Notes under the pieces: model-generated
What the model was told of the DNA's origin: nothing
The model's database searches: none
The model's input: only the letters and a program-made list of their open reading frames with translations
Program-made: the position numbers and the translations under genes
In this document: positions 53,473-64,000 of the stretch, piece after piece
Position numbering within the stretch: the stretch's first letter is position 1
Layout: each line of letters starts with the position of its first letter
DNA from: Rathayibacter sp. VKM Ac-2857
Lineage (GTDB): Bacteria; Actinomycetota; Actinomycetes; Actinomycetales; Microbacteriaceae
Length of the DNA: 64,000 bases
Assembly (NCBI RefSeq): GCF_013205025.1
Contig: NZ_JABMLE010000002.1
Span: forward strand, 372,001 to 436,000
Direction of reading: 5' to 3'

Positions 53473-55013
53473 TACGCCCCGTCCCTCGCCAGGACCGCGC
53501 GCGCGGTCTTGAAGAGGATGACGATGTCGCCGGTCATCGACCAGTTCTCGACGTAGTAGAGGTCGAGCCGGACCGTGTCCTCCCAGGAGAGGTTCGAGCG
53601 GCCGCTGACCTGCCAGAGGCCGGTGATGCCGGGCTTCATCAGGAAGCGGCGGTGCACGTGCTCCTCGTACTGCTCGACCTCGCGCGCCAGCGGCGGGCGG
53701 GGTCCGATCAGCGACATGTCACCGCGGAAGACGTTGAGGAACTGCGGCAGCTCGTCGAGGCTGAAGCGGCGCAGGACGGTGCCGACCTTGGTGACCCGGG
53801 GGTCCTTCGCCATCTTGAAGAGGATGCTGTTGCCCTCGTCGCGCTGCTGCGCGGCCAGCTCGGCCAGGCGCGCCTCGGCGTCGACCACCATCGAGCGGAA
53901 CTTCAGCATCTCGAACGTCGAGCCGTTCAGCCCGATGCGCTCCTGCCGGAACAGGACGGGACCGGGGCTCGTCGTCTTCACCAGCACGGCGACGACGATC
54001 AGCACGGGCGCACTGAGGATGATCAGCATCGTCGACGCGGCGATGTCGAAGAGCCGCTTCGCGAAGCGCTGGCGGCCGTCGAAGCGCGGGGTCTCGACGT
54101 GGATCAGCGGGAGTCCGGCGACCGGACGGGTGTGGATGCGCGGACCGCCGATGTCGGTGAGGCTCGGCGCCACGACCAGGTGCTCGCGGCCGGGCTCGAG
54201 AGTCCAGCTGAGCTCGCGGATCCGCTGGGGCGCGAGCTCGTCGGAGCTCGTGACGACCACGGTGTCGGCACCGGTCGCGTCCATCACCGCCCGCACGCCG
54301 TCGATCCCCGAGAAGCCGTGCAGCGAGAGGCCCGCCAGCTCCGCCTCGGTGCCGAGCGCCTCGGCGCCGCCGACGGAGGTGGAGACCGCGCCGACCAGCT
54401 TGTAGCCGGCCTCGGTGCCGCGGCGGAGCTCGCGCGCCGTGTGCAGCACGCTCGCGCGGGAGCCGAGCAGGACGACCTGGCTCGAGAAGCGGCCGACCCT
54501 GCGCTGGCGGGTGAGCCAGGAGCGCCAGACCAGTCGGCCGACGCAGATCAGCAGGATCCCGGCGGGGAACGCGGTGATGATGTAGCCGCGCGCCAGCAGG
54601 ATCTGCAGGAGGTAGGCGATGATCGCGACGATGCCGAACAGCCAGATCGAGGCGTCGACGATCCGCCGGTACTCGACGTAGCCGGTGCCGACGATCCGGC
54701 GGTCGCGGGTGTCGAAGACCTGCAGGGCGAGGAGCCAGCCGATCGAGAGGACGACCGAGACCCAGGTGTAGTTCACGGCGATGTCGACGGGGTTGTTGAA
54801 GCCCACGTCGGAGTTGAGGTTCAGATCGAACCACACGAGCTGCGTGCCGAAGACCGACACGAGGATCGCGAGGACGTCCGTGACGAGGAGGCGACGACGG
54901 TAGTCCTGCTCCCAGGACGGCCGGCGCTTCTGCGAGGTCTCCTGCGGCGCCATCGAACCCCCCGGCTTCGCGTGCTGCGTCGGAAGGCCTGTGTGCGTTT
55001 CCGGTGATGTCAC
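53469..55013 (-). CDS. exopolysaccharide polyprenyl-phosphate sugar transferase (WbaP/CpsE-like)
   Basis: 514 residues. Four to five N-terminal membrane segments (about 45-165), a CoA-binding-like middle, one more helix (TMLIILSAPVLIVVAVLV) and the bacterial sugar transferase domain: RQERIGLNGSTFEMLKFRSM, LRRFSLDELPQFLNV, DMSLIGPRPPL and GLWQVSGRSNLSW. It transfers the first sugar-phosphate to undecaprenyl phosphate. GTG 55013 is chosen because TAGCCT ends 7 nt before it (leaderless); ATG 54953 is the alternative. First gene of the EPS block. Confidence 0.93.
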   Translation of the reverse strand: MTSPETHTGLPTQHAKPGGSMAPQETSQKRRPSWEQDYRRRLLVTDVLAILVSVFGTQLVWFDLNLNSDVGFNNPVDIAVNYTWVSVVLSIGWLLALQVFDTRDRRIVGTGYVEYRRIVDASIWLFGIVAIIAYLLQILLARGYIITAFPAGILLICVGRLVWRSWLTRQRRVGRFSSQVVLLGSRASVLHTARELRRGTEAGYKLVGAVSTSVGGAEALGTEAELAGLSLHGFSGIDGVRAVMDATGADTVVVTSSDELAPQRIRELSWTLEPGREHLVVAPSLTDIGGPRIHTRPVAGLPLIHVETPRFDGRQRFAKRLFDIAASTMLIILSAPVLIVVAVLVKTTSPGPVLFRQERIGLNGSTFEMLKFRSMVVDAEARLAELAAQQRDEGNSILFKMAKDPRVTKVGTVLRRFSLDELPQFLNVFRGDMSLIGPRPPLAREVEQYEEHVHRRFLMKPGITGLWQVSGRSNLSWEDTVRLDLYYVENWSMTGDIVILFKTARAVLARDGAY

Positions 55014-55020
55014 GCCCGCA

Positions 55021-55026
55021 AGGCTA
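55021..55026 (-). promoter_or_regulatory. -10 hexamer of the EPS operon, leaderless type
   Basis: TAGCCT on the minus strand, 7 nt before the GTG at 55013. Confidence 0.5.
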
Positions 55027-55078
55027 CCCACATCCTTGTTTCGGATGGGTCACGCTCGGTGAGCAGTGCTCGACACCG

Positions 55079-55687
55079 CTAGCCGCGCAGACGCCCGCGG
55101 CTCTCCTGCAGATAGCAGGATCCGCAGAGCGACTCGTAGGTGACCTCCGCGCCGTCGATCGCGACCTGATCGCCGTCGAAGACGAAACGGCCGTCCACGA
55201 CCCGGCCGTTGAAGATCGCCTTCCGGCCGCAGCGGCAGATCGTCTTCAGCTCCTCGAGGCTGTGCGCGATCTCGAGGAGCCGCCTGCTGCCGGGGAACGC
55301 GGCGGTCCGGAAGTCGGTCCGGATGCCGTACGCGAGCACGGGGACGTTCTCCAGGATCGCGATCCGGAGCAGATCGTCGACGTGCGACTCGGGCAGGAAC
55401 TGCGCCTCGTCGACGAGCAGGGCGCTGACGTCGCGGGCCGTCTCGGCGAGGACGCGGGCCCGCGCGGCCGTGAAGACGGCGACGGGATCGCCGTCCGGCT
55501 CGAACAGGATGTCCACCGGACGGGTCACGCCGAGCCGGGACACGATGAGCTCGTCGCCCTTGGTGTCGACGGCGGGCTTCGCGAGCAGCACCCGGTGCCC
55601 GCGCTCCTCGTAGTTGTGCGCGGCCTGCAGGAGCGAGGTGCTCTTGCCGCTGTTCATCGCTCCGTAGCGGAAGTAGAGCTTCGCCAT
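55079..55687 (-). CDS. tdk: thymidine kinase
   Basis: 202 residues. P-loop YGAMNSGKST, VDEAQFL, TDFRTAAFPGSRRLL and a C-terminal zinc-binding set (CRCGRKA ... LCGSCYL). It phosphorylates thymidine for salvage. Single gene between the LuxR regulator and the EPS block. Confidence 0.94.
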   Translation of the reverse strand: MAKLYFRYGAMNSGKSTSLLQAAHNYEERGHRVLLAKPAVDTKGDELIVSRLGVTRPVDILFEPDGDPVAVFTAARARVLAETARDVSALLVDEAQFLPESHVDDLLRIAILENVPVLAYGIRTDFRTAAFPGSRRLLEIAHSLEELKTICRCGRKAIFNGRVVDGRFVFDGDQVAIDGAEVTYESLCGSCYLQESRGRLRG

Positions 55688-55814
55688 CAGGTCCTGTCTC
55701 TGCTCGGTCGCGGGCTGCTCCCGCGTGCCGCGCTCAGCGCGGCGGTGGACGTCGTTTCTGTAATGGGCGCGGCGGTGGTGGGCGCGGCGGCCGTAGAGGT
55801 CGGGCTGACCGGAG

Positions 55815-56561
55815 TCATTCGAGGAAGCCGTCCTCCGCGGCCCGGCGGATCAGATCGGCGCGCCGGCTCGCCGGCCGGCCGACCTTCACGTACTTCTGCC
55901 GGACCCGGCGGAGATAGGTCTTCGCCGTCTCGAACTGCACGTTCATCCTGGCGGCGACCTCGGGGGTGCTGGCTCCGGCGACGTACAGGCGCAGCGCCTC
56001 CAGCTCCCCCGCGCTCAGCCGCGGCCGCTGCTGGGCGGCCACGCCGATCGGGAGGGGACGCCAGTGCGAGGCGGATCCGGCGGTCGAGCGCATCGCCATC
56101 GCCGAGCGGGCCGCCTCCATCACGTCCTGCATCGACTGCGCCTTCGTGAGGTGCCGCGCGGCGCCGGCCCGCAGCGAGCGCTCGCGGATCTCGTCGTCCT
56201 CGTGCTCGGCGAGGACGATGACGGTCGCCCCCGCGGCGCGGCAGGTGCGGATCCGCGCCTCGATCGAGATCGGCTCGCTCAGCTCGAAGTCCATCAGGAC
56301 GACCTGCGTGGGGAAGACGGTGCTGGTGACCAGCTCCATCCAGGTGCCGGCGCTCACCACGAGCTCGAAGTCGGGCGCGTTGGCGGCGATCCAGCTGCTC
56401 ATGCTGTCGAGCAGCAGCTCGTGGTCGTCGAGGATGCCGAGCCGGACCGGCCGGGCACCTCCCTCGGCGGGCGGAGTCTCGGCCGAACGGGTCTCCGCCG
56501 TTCGGACCTCGGCGGCCCGGGCGGAGGAGCCGGACGCCGGCTCACCGGGGCGAGGGAGCAT
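55815..56561 (-). CDS. LuxR/NarL-type response regulator
   Basis: 248 residues. After ~38 variable residues, a receiver domain with LGILDDHELLLDSM, phospho-acceptor Asp in VVLMDFELSE and Lys in RHLTKAQSM. The C-terminal LuxR HTH is LSAGELEALRLYVAGAST, VAARMNVQFETAKTYLRRV. No histidine kinase is adjacent, so it is an orphan here. The ATG at 56561 follows TAGGAT by 6 nt. The 127 bp downstream hold no gene that I can see. Confidence 0.9.
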   Translation of the reverse strand: MLPRPGEPASGSSARAAEVRTAETRSAETPPAEGGARPVRLGILDDHELLLDSMSSWIAANAPDFELVVSAGTWMELVTSTVFPTQVVLMDFELSEPISIEARIRTCRAAGATVIVLAEHEDDEIRERSLRAGAARHLTKAQSMQDVMEAARSAMAMRSTAGSASHWRPLPIGVAAQQRPRLSAGELEALRLYVAGASTPEVAARMNVQFETAKTYLRRVRQKYVKVGRPASRRADLIRRAAEDGFLE

Positions 56562-56567
56562 GCGACG

Positions 56568-56573
56568 ATCCTA
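56568..56573 (-). promoter_or_regulatory. -10 hexamer of the LuxR-type gene, leaderless type
   Basis: TAGGAT on the minus strand, 6 nt before the ATG at 56561. Confidence 0.5.
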
Positions 56574-56603
56574 GCCGCGGGCGCGCGGGCGACCGCGGCG
56601 GGC

Positions 56604-57797
56604 TCAGAACAGCGTCGGCTGGCCGACCCCGGGCAGGACCGAGGCGCCGTCCTCGCCGAGCTCCCGGAGGATCAGGCCGCCGTTCCGGAGGCCGTCGTGC
56701 CGGGTGCGCGGGTCGCCGCCCAGCGGTCGGCCGTTCTCGCCGCCGAGGGTCCGGAGCGTGCCGAGCGAGGCGAGCGCGGAGTCCCCGCGCGCGGTCGGGC
56801 CGAGCGCCGAGGAGCGCATCGAGCCGGTCGCCGGGTCGGCCTCCCCCTCCTCCAGCCGGTGATCGCGCATCAGCGGCCGGATCCGCGCGGACAGCCAGCG
56901 GCGGTACTCCACCGGCGCGTAGGCGGAGCGCCCGGGATAGAGGGAGCGGTAGCGGTCGAGCAGCTCGGGGTGCTCCTGCGCGAGCCACTGCAGGAACCAC
57001 TCCTTCACCCCGGGCTTGAGATAGAGGGTGGAGTACATGATCGTGCTCGCCCCCGCCTCGCGGCAGGCGCGCAGCGAGGCGTCGAGGTGGGCGCGGGTGT
57101 CCGTGAGGAACGGCAGGATCGGCATCAGGAAGACCGAGCACTCGAAGCCCGCCTCCCTCGCGGCGGTCACGGTCGCCAGCCGGGCCGCCGCGGTGGGAGC
57201 GCCCGGCTCGATCGAGCGCTGCAGATCCTCGTCGAACACGGCGATCGAGACGCCGAGGTCGACCGGCACGTGCTCGGCCGCCTCGCGCAGCAGCGGCAGG
57301 TCGCGCCGGAGCAGCGAGCCCTTGGTGAGGATCGAGAGCGGGGTGCCGGAGGCGGCCAGCGCGGCGATGATGCCGGGCATCAGCCGGTAGCGGCCCTCGG
57401 CCCGCTGGTAGGGGTCGGTGTTCGTGCCGAGCGCGACGGGATGCCGCTCCCAGCTCGGCCGCGCAAGCTCGCGGGCGAGGACCTCGGCGACGTTCACCTT
57501 GACGACGATCTGCGAGTCGAAGTCGCTGCCGCCGTCGAACTCGAGGTACTCGTGCGTGGGCCGCGCGAAGCAGTAGGTGCAGGCGTGGGTGCAGCCGCGC
57601 ATCGGGTTGATCGTCCAGCCGAACGGCATCTTCGACGAGGAGTGCACCCGGTTGAGCGCCGACTTGGCGAGCACCTCGTAGAACGTGATGCCGTCGAACT
57701 CCGGGGTGCGCACGGTCCGGACGAGCTCGGTGAGCTTCACCAGGCCCGGGAGCGCGGCGTCGTCCGCCGCGCCGATCGCCTGCCCGCTCCACCTCAT
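56604..57797 (-). CDS. Rv2578c-family radical SAM protein (spore photoproduct lyase-like)
   Basis: 397 residues. The radical SAM cluster motif C-x3-C-x2-C is GCTHACTYCFARPTH, followed by GTNTDPYQRAEGRYRLMPG and ILTKGSLLRRDLPLL. Members are grouped with SplB-like DNA-photoproduct lyases, but the substrate is not established. From general knowledge the M. tuberculosis homologue belongs to the LexA regulon, and here an SOS box sits directly upstream, consistent with a DNA-damage role. The C-terminal ~80 residues are variable. Confidence 0.9.
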   Translation of the reverse strand: MRWSGQAIGAADDAALPGLVKLTELVRTVRTPEFDGITFYEVLAKSALNRVHSSSKMPFGWTINPMRGCTHACTYCFARPTHEYLEFDGGSDFDSQIVVKVNVAEVLARELARPSWERHPVALGTNTDPYQRAEGRYRLMPGIIAALAASGTPLSILTKGSLLRRDLPLLREAAEHVPVDLGVSIAVFDEDLQRSIEPGAPTAAARLATVTAAREAGFECSVFLMPILPFLTDTRAHLDASLRACREAGASTIMYSTLYLKPGVKEWFLQWLAQEHPELLDRYRSLYPGRSAYAPVEYRRWLSARIRPLMRDHRLEEGEADPATGSMRSSALGPTARGDSALASLGTLRTLGGENGRPLGGDPRTRHDGLRNGGLILRELGEDGASVLPGVGQPTLF

Positions 57798-57805
57798 GCG
57801 TCCAT

Positions 57806-57821
57806 TAGAACATGTGTTCGA
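57806..57821. promoter_or_regulatory. LexA (SOS) box
   Basis: TAGAACATGTGTTCGA contains GAAC-N4-GTTC with flanks close to the actinobacterial consensus TCGAAC-N4-GTTCGA. It is 8 bp upstream of the radical SAM gene start, covering its promoter. Confidence 0.8.
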
Positions 57822-57835
57822 ACAATTCGGTGCTG

Positions 57836-58001
57836 CATGCTGGTCGAGTAGCCCCGAAGGGGCGTATCGAGACCCACCGTCCTCAGCAGGGCGGGTCTGC
57901 AGAACCTTCTTCTGACGCAGGTGGATCTCGATACGCCCGCTGTGCGGGCTACTCGATCAGCATGCGATCGAGACACCCGCTGTGCGGGCTACTCGATCAG
58001 C
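57836..58001. repeat. REP block F
   Basis: Forward copy 57836-57875 (stem CCCC-GAA-GGGG), inverted type-2 copy 57920-57962 (CCCGC/GCGGG, loop ACA on the forward-oriented strand), and a second inverted truncated copy 57966-58001 with the same stem. It lies between the SOS box and the mqo stop. Confidence 0.88.
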
Positions 58002-58023
58002 AGGGGCGGCCCACCCTCGGCGC

Positions 58024-59511
58024 TCAGACCGAGGCGCGGAGCGCGAGCACCTCGGAGGTCGCGGCGACGGTGCGCTCGGCCGTCTCCGGGGCGTCGTTGA
58101 GCGTGGAGCCGTAGCTCGGCACGAGCGAGCGGATCCGCGGCTCCCAGGCCTTCATCCGGTCGGGGAAGCAGCGCTTGACGATGTCGAGCATGATCGGCAC
58201 GGCCGTCGAAGCTCCGGGCGAGGCGCCGAGCAGACCGGCGATCGTGCCGTCGGCGCCGGTGATGACCTCGGTGCCGAACTGCAGCACGCCGCCCTTCTTC
58301 TCGTCCTTCTTCATCACCTGGACGCGCTGACCCGCGGTGATGAGGTACCAGTCCTCGGAGCGGGCGGTCGGCAGGAACTCGCGCAGCGCCTTCATCTTCT
58401 TGTCGCGACCGGCCAGCACCTCGCCGAGCAGGTACTTCATCAGGTCGAGGTTGTCGCGGGCGACGGCGAGCATCGGGCCGATGTTGTGCGGACGGATCGA
58501 GAGCGGCAGGTCGAGCCAGGATCCGCGCTTGAGGAACTTGGGCGTGAAGCCCGCGTACGGGCCGAACAGCAGCGACGCCTGGCCGTCGACGACGCGGGTG
58601 TCGAGGTGCGGGACCGACATCGGCGGGGCGCCGACGGCGGCCTTGCCGTAGACCTTCGCCTGGTGGCGGGCGACGATCGCCGGGTTGTCCGTCCGGAGGA
58701 ACTGCCCCGAGATGGGGAAGCCGCCGAAGCCCTTGATCTCGGGGATGCCCGACTTCTGCAGCAGGTGCAGGGCACCGCCGCCGGCGCCGACGAAGACGAA
58801 GCGGGCGATGACCTTCTTGGGCGTGCCGCCGACCTTCTGCTTGAGGTCCAGGCGCCAGGTGCCGTCCTTCTGCCGGGTGATGCCGGTGACCTCGTGGCCG
58901 GTGTCGAGGGTGCCGCCGTGCGCGACCACGTGGTCGAAGAGCTGGTGGGTGAGAGCGCCGAAGTCGACGTCGGTGCCCGCGGGGATGCGCGTGGCGGCGT
59001 AGGGTCCGCCGCCGGCGGGGCGCTGCTCCATCAGCAGGGGAGCCCACTCGTGGATGGTCTTGGTGCTCTCGGTGAACTCCATGCCGGCGAAGAGCGGCTG
59101 GTCCTTCAGCGCCTCGTAGCGCTTGCGGAGGTACTCGACGTTGGCCTCGCCGTGCACGAAGGTCATGTGCGGGGCGGAATTGATGAAGCTGGAGGGCTCG
59201 CGGATGTCGCCGGCCTCGACCAGGCTCGACCAGAACTGGCGCGAGATCTGGAACTGCTCGTTGATCTGGATCGCCTTGGCGGGGTCGACGGAGCCGTCGG
59301 CCGCCTCGGGCATGTAGTTCAGCTCGCAGAGGGCCGCGTGGCCCGTGCCCGCGTTGTTCCAGGGGTTCGACGACTCCTGCGCCACGTCGCCGAGGCGCTC
59401 GTAGGCGGCGATGGTCCAGTCGGGCTGGAGCTTGGTGAGGAGTGCACCGAGGGTGGCACTCATGATGCCCCCACCGATGAGGGCGACGTCGACCGGTTCC
59501 GAGGAGTTCAC
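58024..59511 (-). CDS. mqo: malate:quinone oxidoreductase
   Basis: 495 residues. FAD-binding VALIGGGIMSATLGALL, then NPWNNAGTGHAALCELNY, FVFVGAGGGALHLLQKSG and the C-terminal LFGASPGAST-type segment (LLGASPGASTAVPIML). It oxidises malate to oxaloacetate at the membrane, passing electrons to quinone. The GTG at 59511 follows TAAACT by 8 nt (leaderless). Confidence 0.95.
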   Translation of the reverse strand: MNSSEPVDVALIGGGIMSATLGALLTKLQPDWTIAAYERLGDVAQESSNPWNNAGTGHAALCELNYMPEAADGSVDPAKAIQINEQFQISRQFWSSLVEAGDIREPSSFINSAPHMTFVHGEANVEYLRKRYEALKDQPLFAGMEFTESTKTIHEWAPLLMEQRPAGGGPYAATRIPAGTDVDFGALTHQLFDHVVAHGGTLDTGHEVTGITRQKDGTWRLDLKQKVGGTPKKVIARFVFVGAGGGALHLLQKSGIPEIKGFGGFPISGQFLRTDNPAIVARHQAKVYGKAAVGAPPMSVPHLDTRVVDGQASLLFGPYAGFTPKFLKRGSWLDLPLSIRPHNIGPMLAVARDNLDLMKYLLGEVLAGRDKKMKALREFLPTARSEDWYLITAGQRVQVMKKDEKKGGVLQFGTEVITGADGTIAGLLGASPGASTAVPIMLDIVKRCFPDRMKAWEPRIRSLVPSYGSTLNDAPETAERTVAATSEVLALRASV

Positions 59512-59519
59512 GAGAGTCG

Positions 59520-59525
59520 AGTTTA
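59520..59525 (-). promoter_or_regulatory. -10 hexamer of mqo, leaderless type
   Basis: TAAACT on the minus strand, 8 nt before the GTG at 59511. Confidence 0.5.
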
Positions 59526-59626
59526 CCGTCGGGCGCCGGGCGGCAGGCGGGCCGGGGGGCCGCCTGCCCATCAAATTGACGGCTTTTCCCGTCGGGCGCG
59601 GGCGGCGGCAGCCGCTGCTCGGACAC

Positions 59627-59811
59627 GGGGGTCTCGATACGCCGCTGCGCGGCTACTCGACCAGCATGGGGTCGCCGCTGCGCGGCTACTCGACCAGCGA
59701 AGGGGGCCGCCCTCGCAGAGGGCGCCATCCATGCTGATCGAGTAGCCCTCGCAGAGGGCACCATCCATGTTGATCGAGTAGCCCTCGCAGAGGGCGTATC
59801 GAGATCCGCGC
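59627..59811. repeat. REP block G
   Basis: Inverted type-1 copy 59627-59669 (CCGC/GCGG), a truncated inverted copy 59671-59700, then two truncated and one full forward type-2 unit (59700-59811) with stem CCCTC-GCA-GAGGG and GATC arms. Fills the roughly 300 bp between mqo and asd; no gene there. Confidence 0.88.
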
Positions 59812-59815
59812 CGGG

Positions 59816-62330
<2,515 letters not shown>

Positions 62331-62377
62331 GCGCTACTCCCGGGTCAGTGGCTCGGGCCGTGGCGACCCGACGCAGG

Positions 62378-62383
62378 AGTCTA
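62378..62383 (-). promoter_or_regulatory. -10 hexamer of lysC
   Basis: TAGACT on the minus strand, 47 nt before the GTG at 62330; the same hexamer precedes gabD. Confidence 0.4.
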
Positions 62384-62443
62384 CCGGCGGGCGCATGCGC
62401 GAGCGGTCATGTTGCGGCGGCGGGCCCGGCCGGCTACTCCGCG

Positions 62444-63043
62444 TCAGTTCTCGACGAGGCGGCGGCCCTCGAAGGCGCGGCCGAGGGTGATCTCGTCGGC
62501 GTACTCGAGGTCGCCGCCGACGGGGAGGCCGGAGGCGAGGCGGGTGATGCGGATGCCGAGGGTGCTCAGCATGCGGGAGAGGTAGGTCGCGGTGGCCTCG
62601 CCCTCGAGGTTGGGGTCGGTCGCGATGATGACCTCTTGGACCTCGCCGTCGGCCAGGCGCTGCAGCAGCTGGCGGATGCGGAGCTGGTCGGGGCCGATGC
62701 CGTCGATCGGGCTGATCGCGCCGCCGAGCACGTGGTAGAGGCCGCGGAACTCGCGGGTGCGCTCGATCGCAGGGACGTCCTTCGCCTCCTCGACCACGCA
62801 GATGACAGCTCGGCTGCGGCGCGGGTCGCGGCAGATGCCGCAGGTCGCCTCCTCCGCGACGTTGCCGCAGATGTCGCAGAAGTGCACGCGGTTGCGCAGC
62901 TCGAGCAGGATCTCGGCCAGGCGGGTGACGTCGAACGTCTCGGTCTGCAGGATGTGGAACGCGATGCGCTGGGCCGACTTCGGGCCGATGCCGGGGAGCC
63001 GGCCGAGCTCGTCGATCAGCTCCTGGACGATGCCTTCGTACAT
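62444..63043 (-). CDS. recR: recombination mediator RecR
   Basis: 199 residues. N-terminal HhH ([18 protein letters not shown]), zinc finger CDICGN ... CGICRD, and Toprim domain [19 protein letters not shown] with [19 protein letters not shown]. It loads RecA at gaps with RecF/RecO. GAGGAGG lies before the ATG. Located just after dnaX, the usual arrangement. Confidence 0.96.
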   Translation of the reverse strand: MYEGIVQELIDELGRLPGIGPKSAQRIAFHILQTETFDVTRLAEILLELRNRVHFCDICGNVAEEATCGICRDPRRSRAVICVVEEAKDVPAIERTREFRGLYHVLGGAISPIDGIGPDQLRIRQLLQRLADGEVQEVIIATDPNLEGEATATYLSRMLSTLGIRITRLASGLPVGGDLEYADEITLGRAFEGRRLVEN

Positions 63044-63116
63044 GCGGGCGCCTCCTCTCGGGGAGCGGGTTCGGGGGTGAGGAGTGCGGTGATGTGGAGT
63101 GCGAGGTGCCGGGCGG

Positions 63117-64000
63117 TCATCCGCCGGTCACCCGCGGACCGCGGGGGACGTGCGGCTGCTCCTCGATGAACTGGGCGCCGAGGATCTCGCGGACGACCGC
63201 CTCGCCGTAGCGCTGCCGGCCGTCGGCCGTGGCCGAGCGCGTGGTGCGGGTGACCGGGCGGGGCGCCGGCTCGGGCCGCTCGCGAGCACGGACGGGAGCG
63301 GGAGCGACGGGGGCCGGGGGCGCGGTCGGCTCGCCGGGAGGGGCGACCACGGCCCAGGAGTCGGGCATCGGCGGCTCGACCGGCGGCATGTCCTCCTCCG
63401 GAGGCTCCTCGTCGAACGGCGGCTCGTCACCGGAGGGCTCGGCGGTGGTCGCCGACGCGCCGGCGGGGCGGACCGGGGGCTCCTGCTCGGGGACGACCGG
63501 GGCGGAGCGCGGCGACGGGGCGAGGACCGGCACGTCGGTCGGCTCGGGAGCGACGACCGTCTCGATCGCGGGCTCGGCGGCGACCTCGGCGGGGGCCGGG
63601 TCGGCCGGGATGGCGACCGTCGCCCACTCGTCGGGGTCGCTCGGGGCGGCCGCCGCGGCGGGCTGCCCAGCGGCGGCCTGCTCGGCGGCGGGCGGCGGAG
63701 TCGCCTCGACGGCGGCGCGCTCGGCCTCGGGAGCCGTCGCGCGCGGCTCGACGCGGGCGATGTACTTGACCCGGAGTCCGAGGACCTGCTGGATCGCCTG
63801 GCGAAGATGCTCGCTGACGCCCGGCTGACCGGCACTTCCGGCCATCTTGAACGAGTCGACGTCGTTCTGGCTCGGGAAGGACAGGGTGAGGACGTCGTCC
63901 TTCAGCGCCCGCACCTGCGCGGTGTAGGCGACGAGCCAGGCCGTCATCCGGGCCTTCTGCACGACCTCGAGGATCTCGGGCCAGCTGTCCTTCATCCGCT
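63117..64000 (-). CDS. dnaX: DNA polymerase III gamma/tau subunit (5' part beyond window)
   Basis: About 294 C-terminal residues are visible; the reading frame is open to position 64000. The conserved domain III/V region ([48 protein letters not shown]) is followed by a long Pro/Ala/Glu-rich linker and a basic C-terminal end ([20 protein letters not shown]). The ATPase part lies outside. recR follows 73 bp downstream. Confidence 0.9.
   Translation of the reverse strand, partial: RMKDSWPEILEVVQKARMTAWLVAYTAQVRALKDDVLTLSFPSQNDVDSFKMAGSAGQPGVSEHLRQAIQQVLGLRVKYIARVEPRATAPEAERAAVEATPPPAAEQAAAGQPAAAAAPSDPDEWATVAIPADPAPAEVAAEPAIETVVAPEPTDVPVLAPSPRSAPVVPEQEPPVRPAGASATTAEPSGDEPPFDEEPPEEDMPPVEPPMPDSWAVVAPPGEPTAPPAPVAPAPVRARERPEPAPRPVTRTTRSATADGRQRYGEAVVREILGAQFIEEQPHVPRGPRVTGG

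Overview
This is a GC-rich (about 70%) actinobacterial chromosome segment, most likely from Microbacteriaceae (Rathayibacter/Clavibacter/Curtobacterium-like). The reasons are the codon bias, the actinobacterial families DUF3516 helicase, DUF3097, DUF3054, DUF4244 pilin and Rv2578c-type radical SAM protein, the many GTGA/ATGA gene overlaps, and a family of intergenic REP hairpins. I see no rRNA, IS, prophage or CRISPR. About 55 protein genes (one partial at each edge), two tRNAs (Thr-CGT, Pro-CGG) and one FMN riboswitch are supported.

Layout. 0-5 kb: an E1/ThiF-like enzyme overlapping a LuxI/FeeM-like acyltransferase, a conserved hypothetical gene, and a large secreted nuclease. 4.9-16 kb: Nei-type glycosylase, small membrane protein, secreted protein of unknown function, membrane acyltransferase, Ski2-like helicase, AbiEi/DUF559-like protein, MOSC protein, pentapeptide protein, DUF3054-DUF3097, and a His-rich metal protein, separated by REP blocks. 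16.5-20.2 kb: FMN riboswitch and the complete ribD-ribE-ribBA-ribH operon. 20.4-28 kb: MFS and ABC transporters, SDR, lipoprotein, SpoU methyltransferase, gabD-like dehydrogenase, nicotinamidase. 28-37 kb: PBP4-type carboxypeptidase, tRNA-Thr, and an overlapping topA-tmk-holB-peptidase-tetR operon. 37-40.7 kb: a compact Tad pilus operon. 41.4-47.7 kb: acetyl-CoA synthetase, RidA, class A PBP, metallophosphoesterase. 47.8-55 kb: tRNA-Pro, a VanZ-like gene without a stop of its own, and an exopolysaccharide block (initiating sugar transferase, HprK-PqqD fusion, Wzc-like kinase, LMW phosphatase, UDP-sugar dehydrogenase). 55-64 kb: thymidine kinase, LuxR regulator, radical SAM protein behind an SOS box, malate:quinone oxidoreductase, asd, lysC, recR and the 3' part of dnaX.

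The most unusual signals are: the E1-like/LuxI-like pair with a 6-7-6 inverted repeat in front of it; REP elements with a GTAG foot, GNA triloops and covarying arms, paired in two subtypes; a 92-bp diverged tandem repeat between the tad operon and acs; the HprK-PqqD fusion in the polysaccharide locus; and a set of TANNNT hexamers placed 6-8 nt before start codons, implying many leaderless mRNAs.
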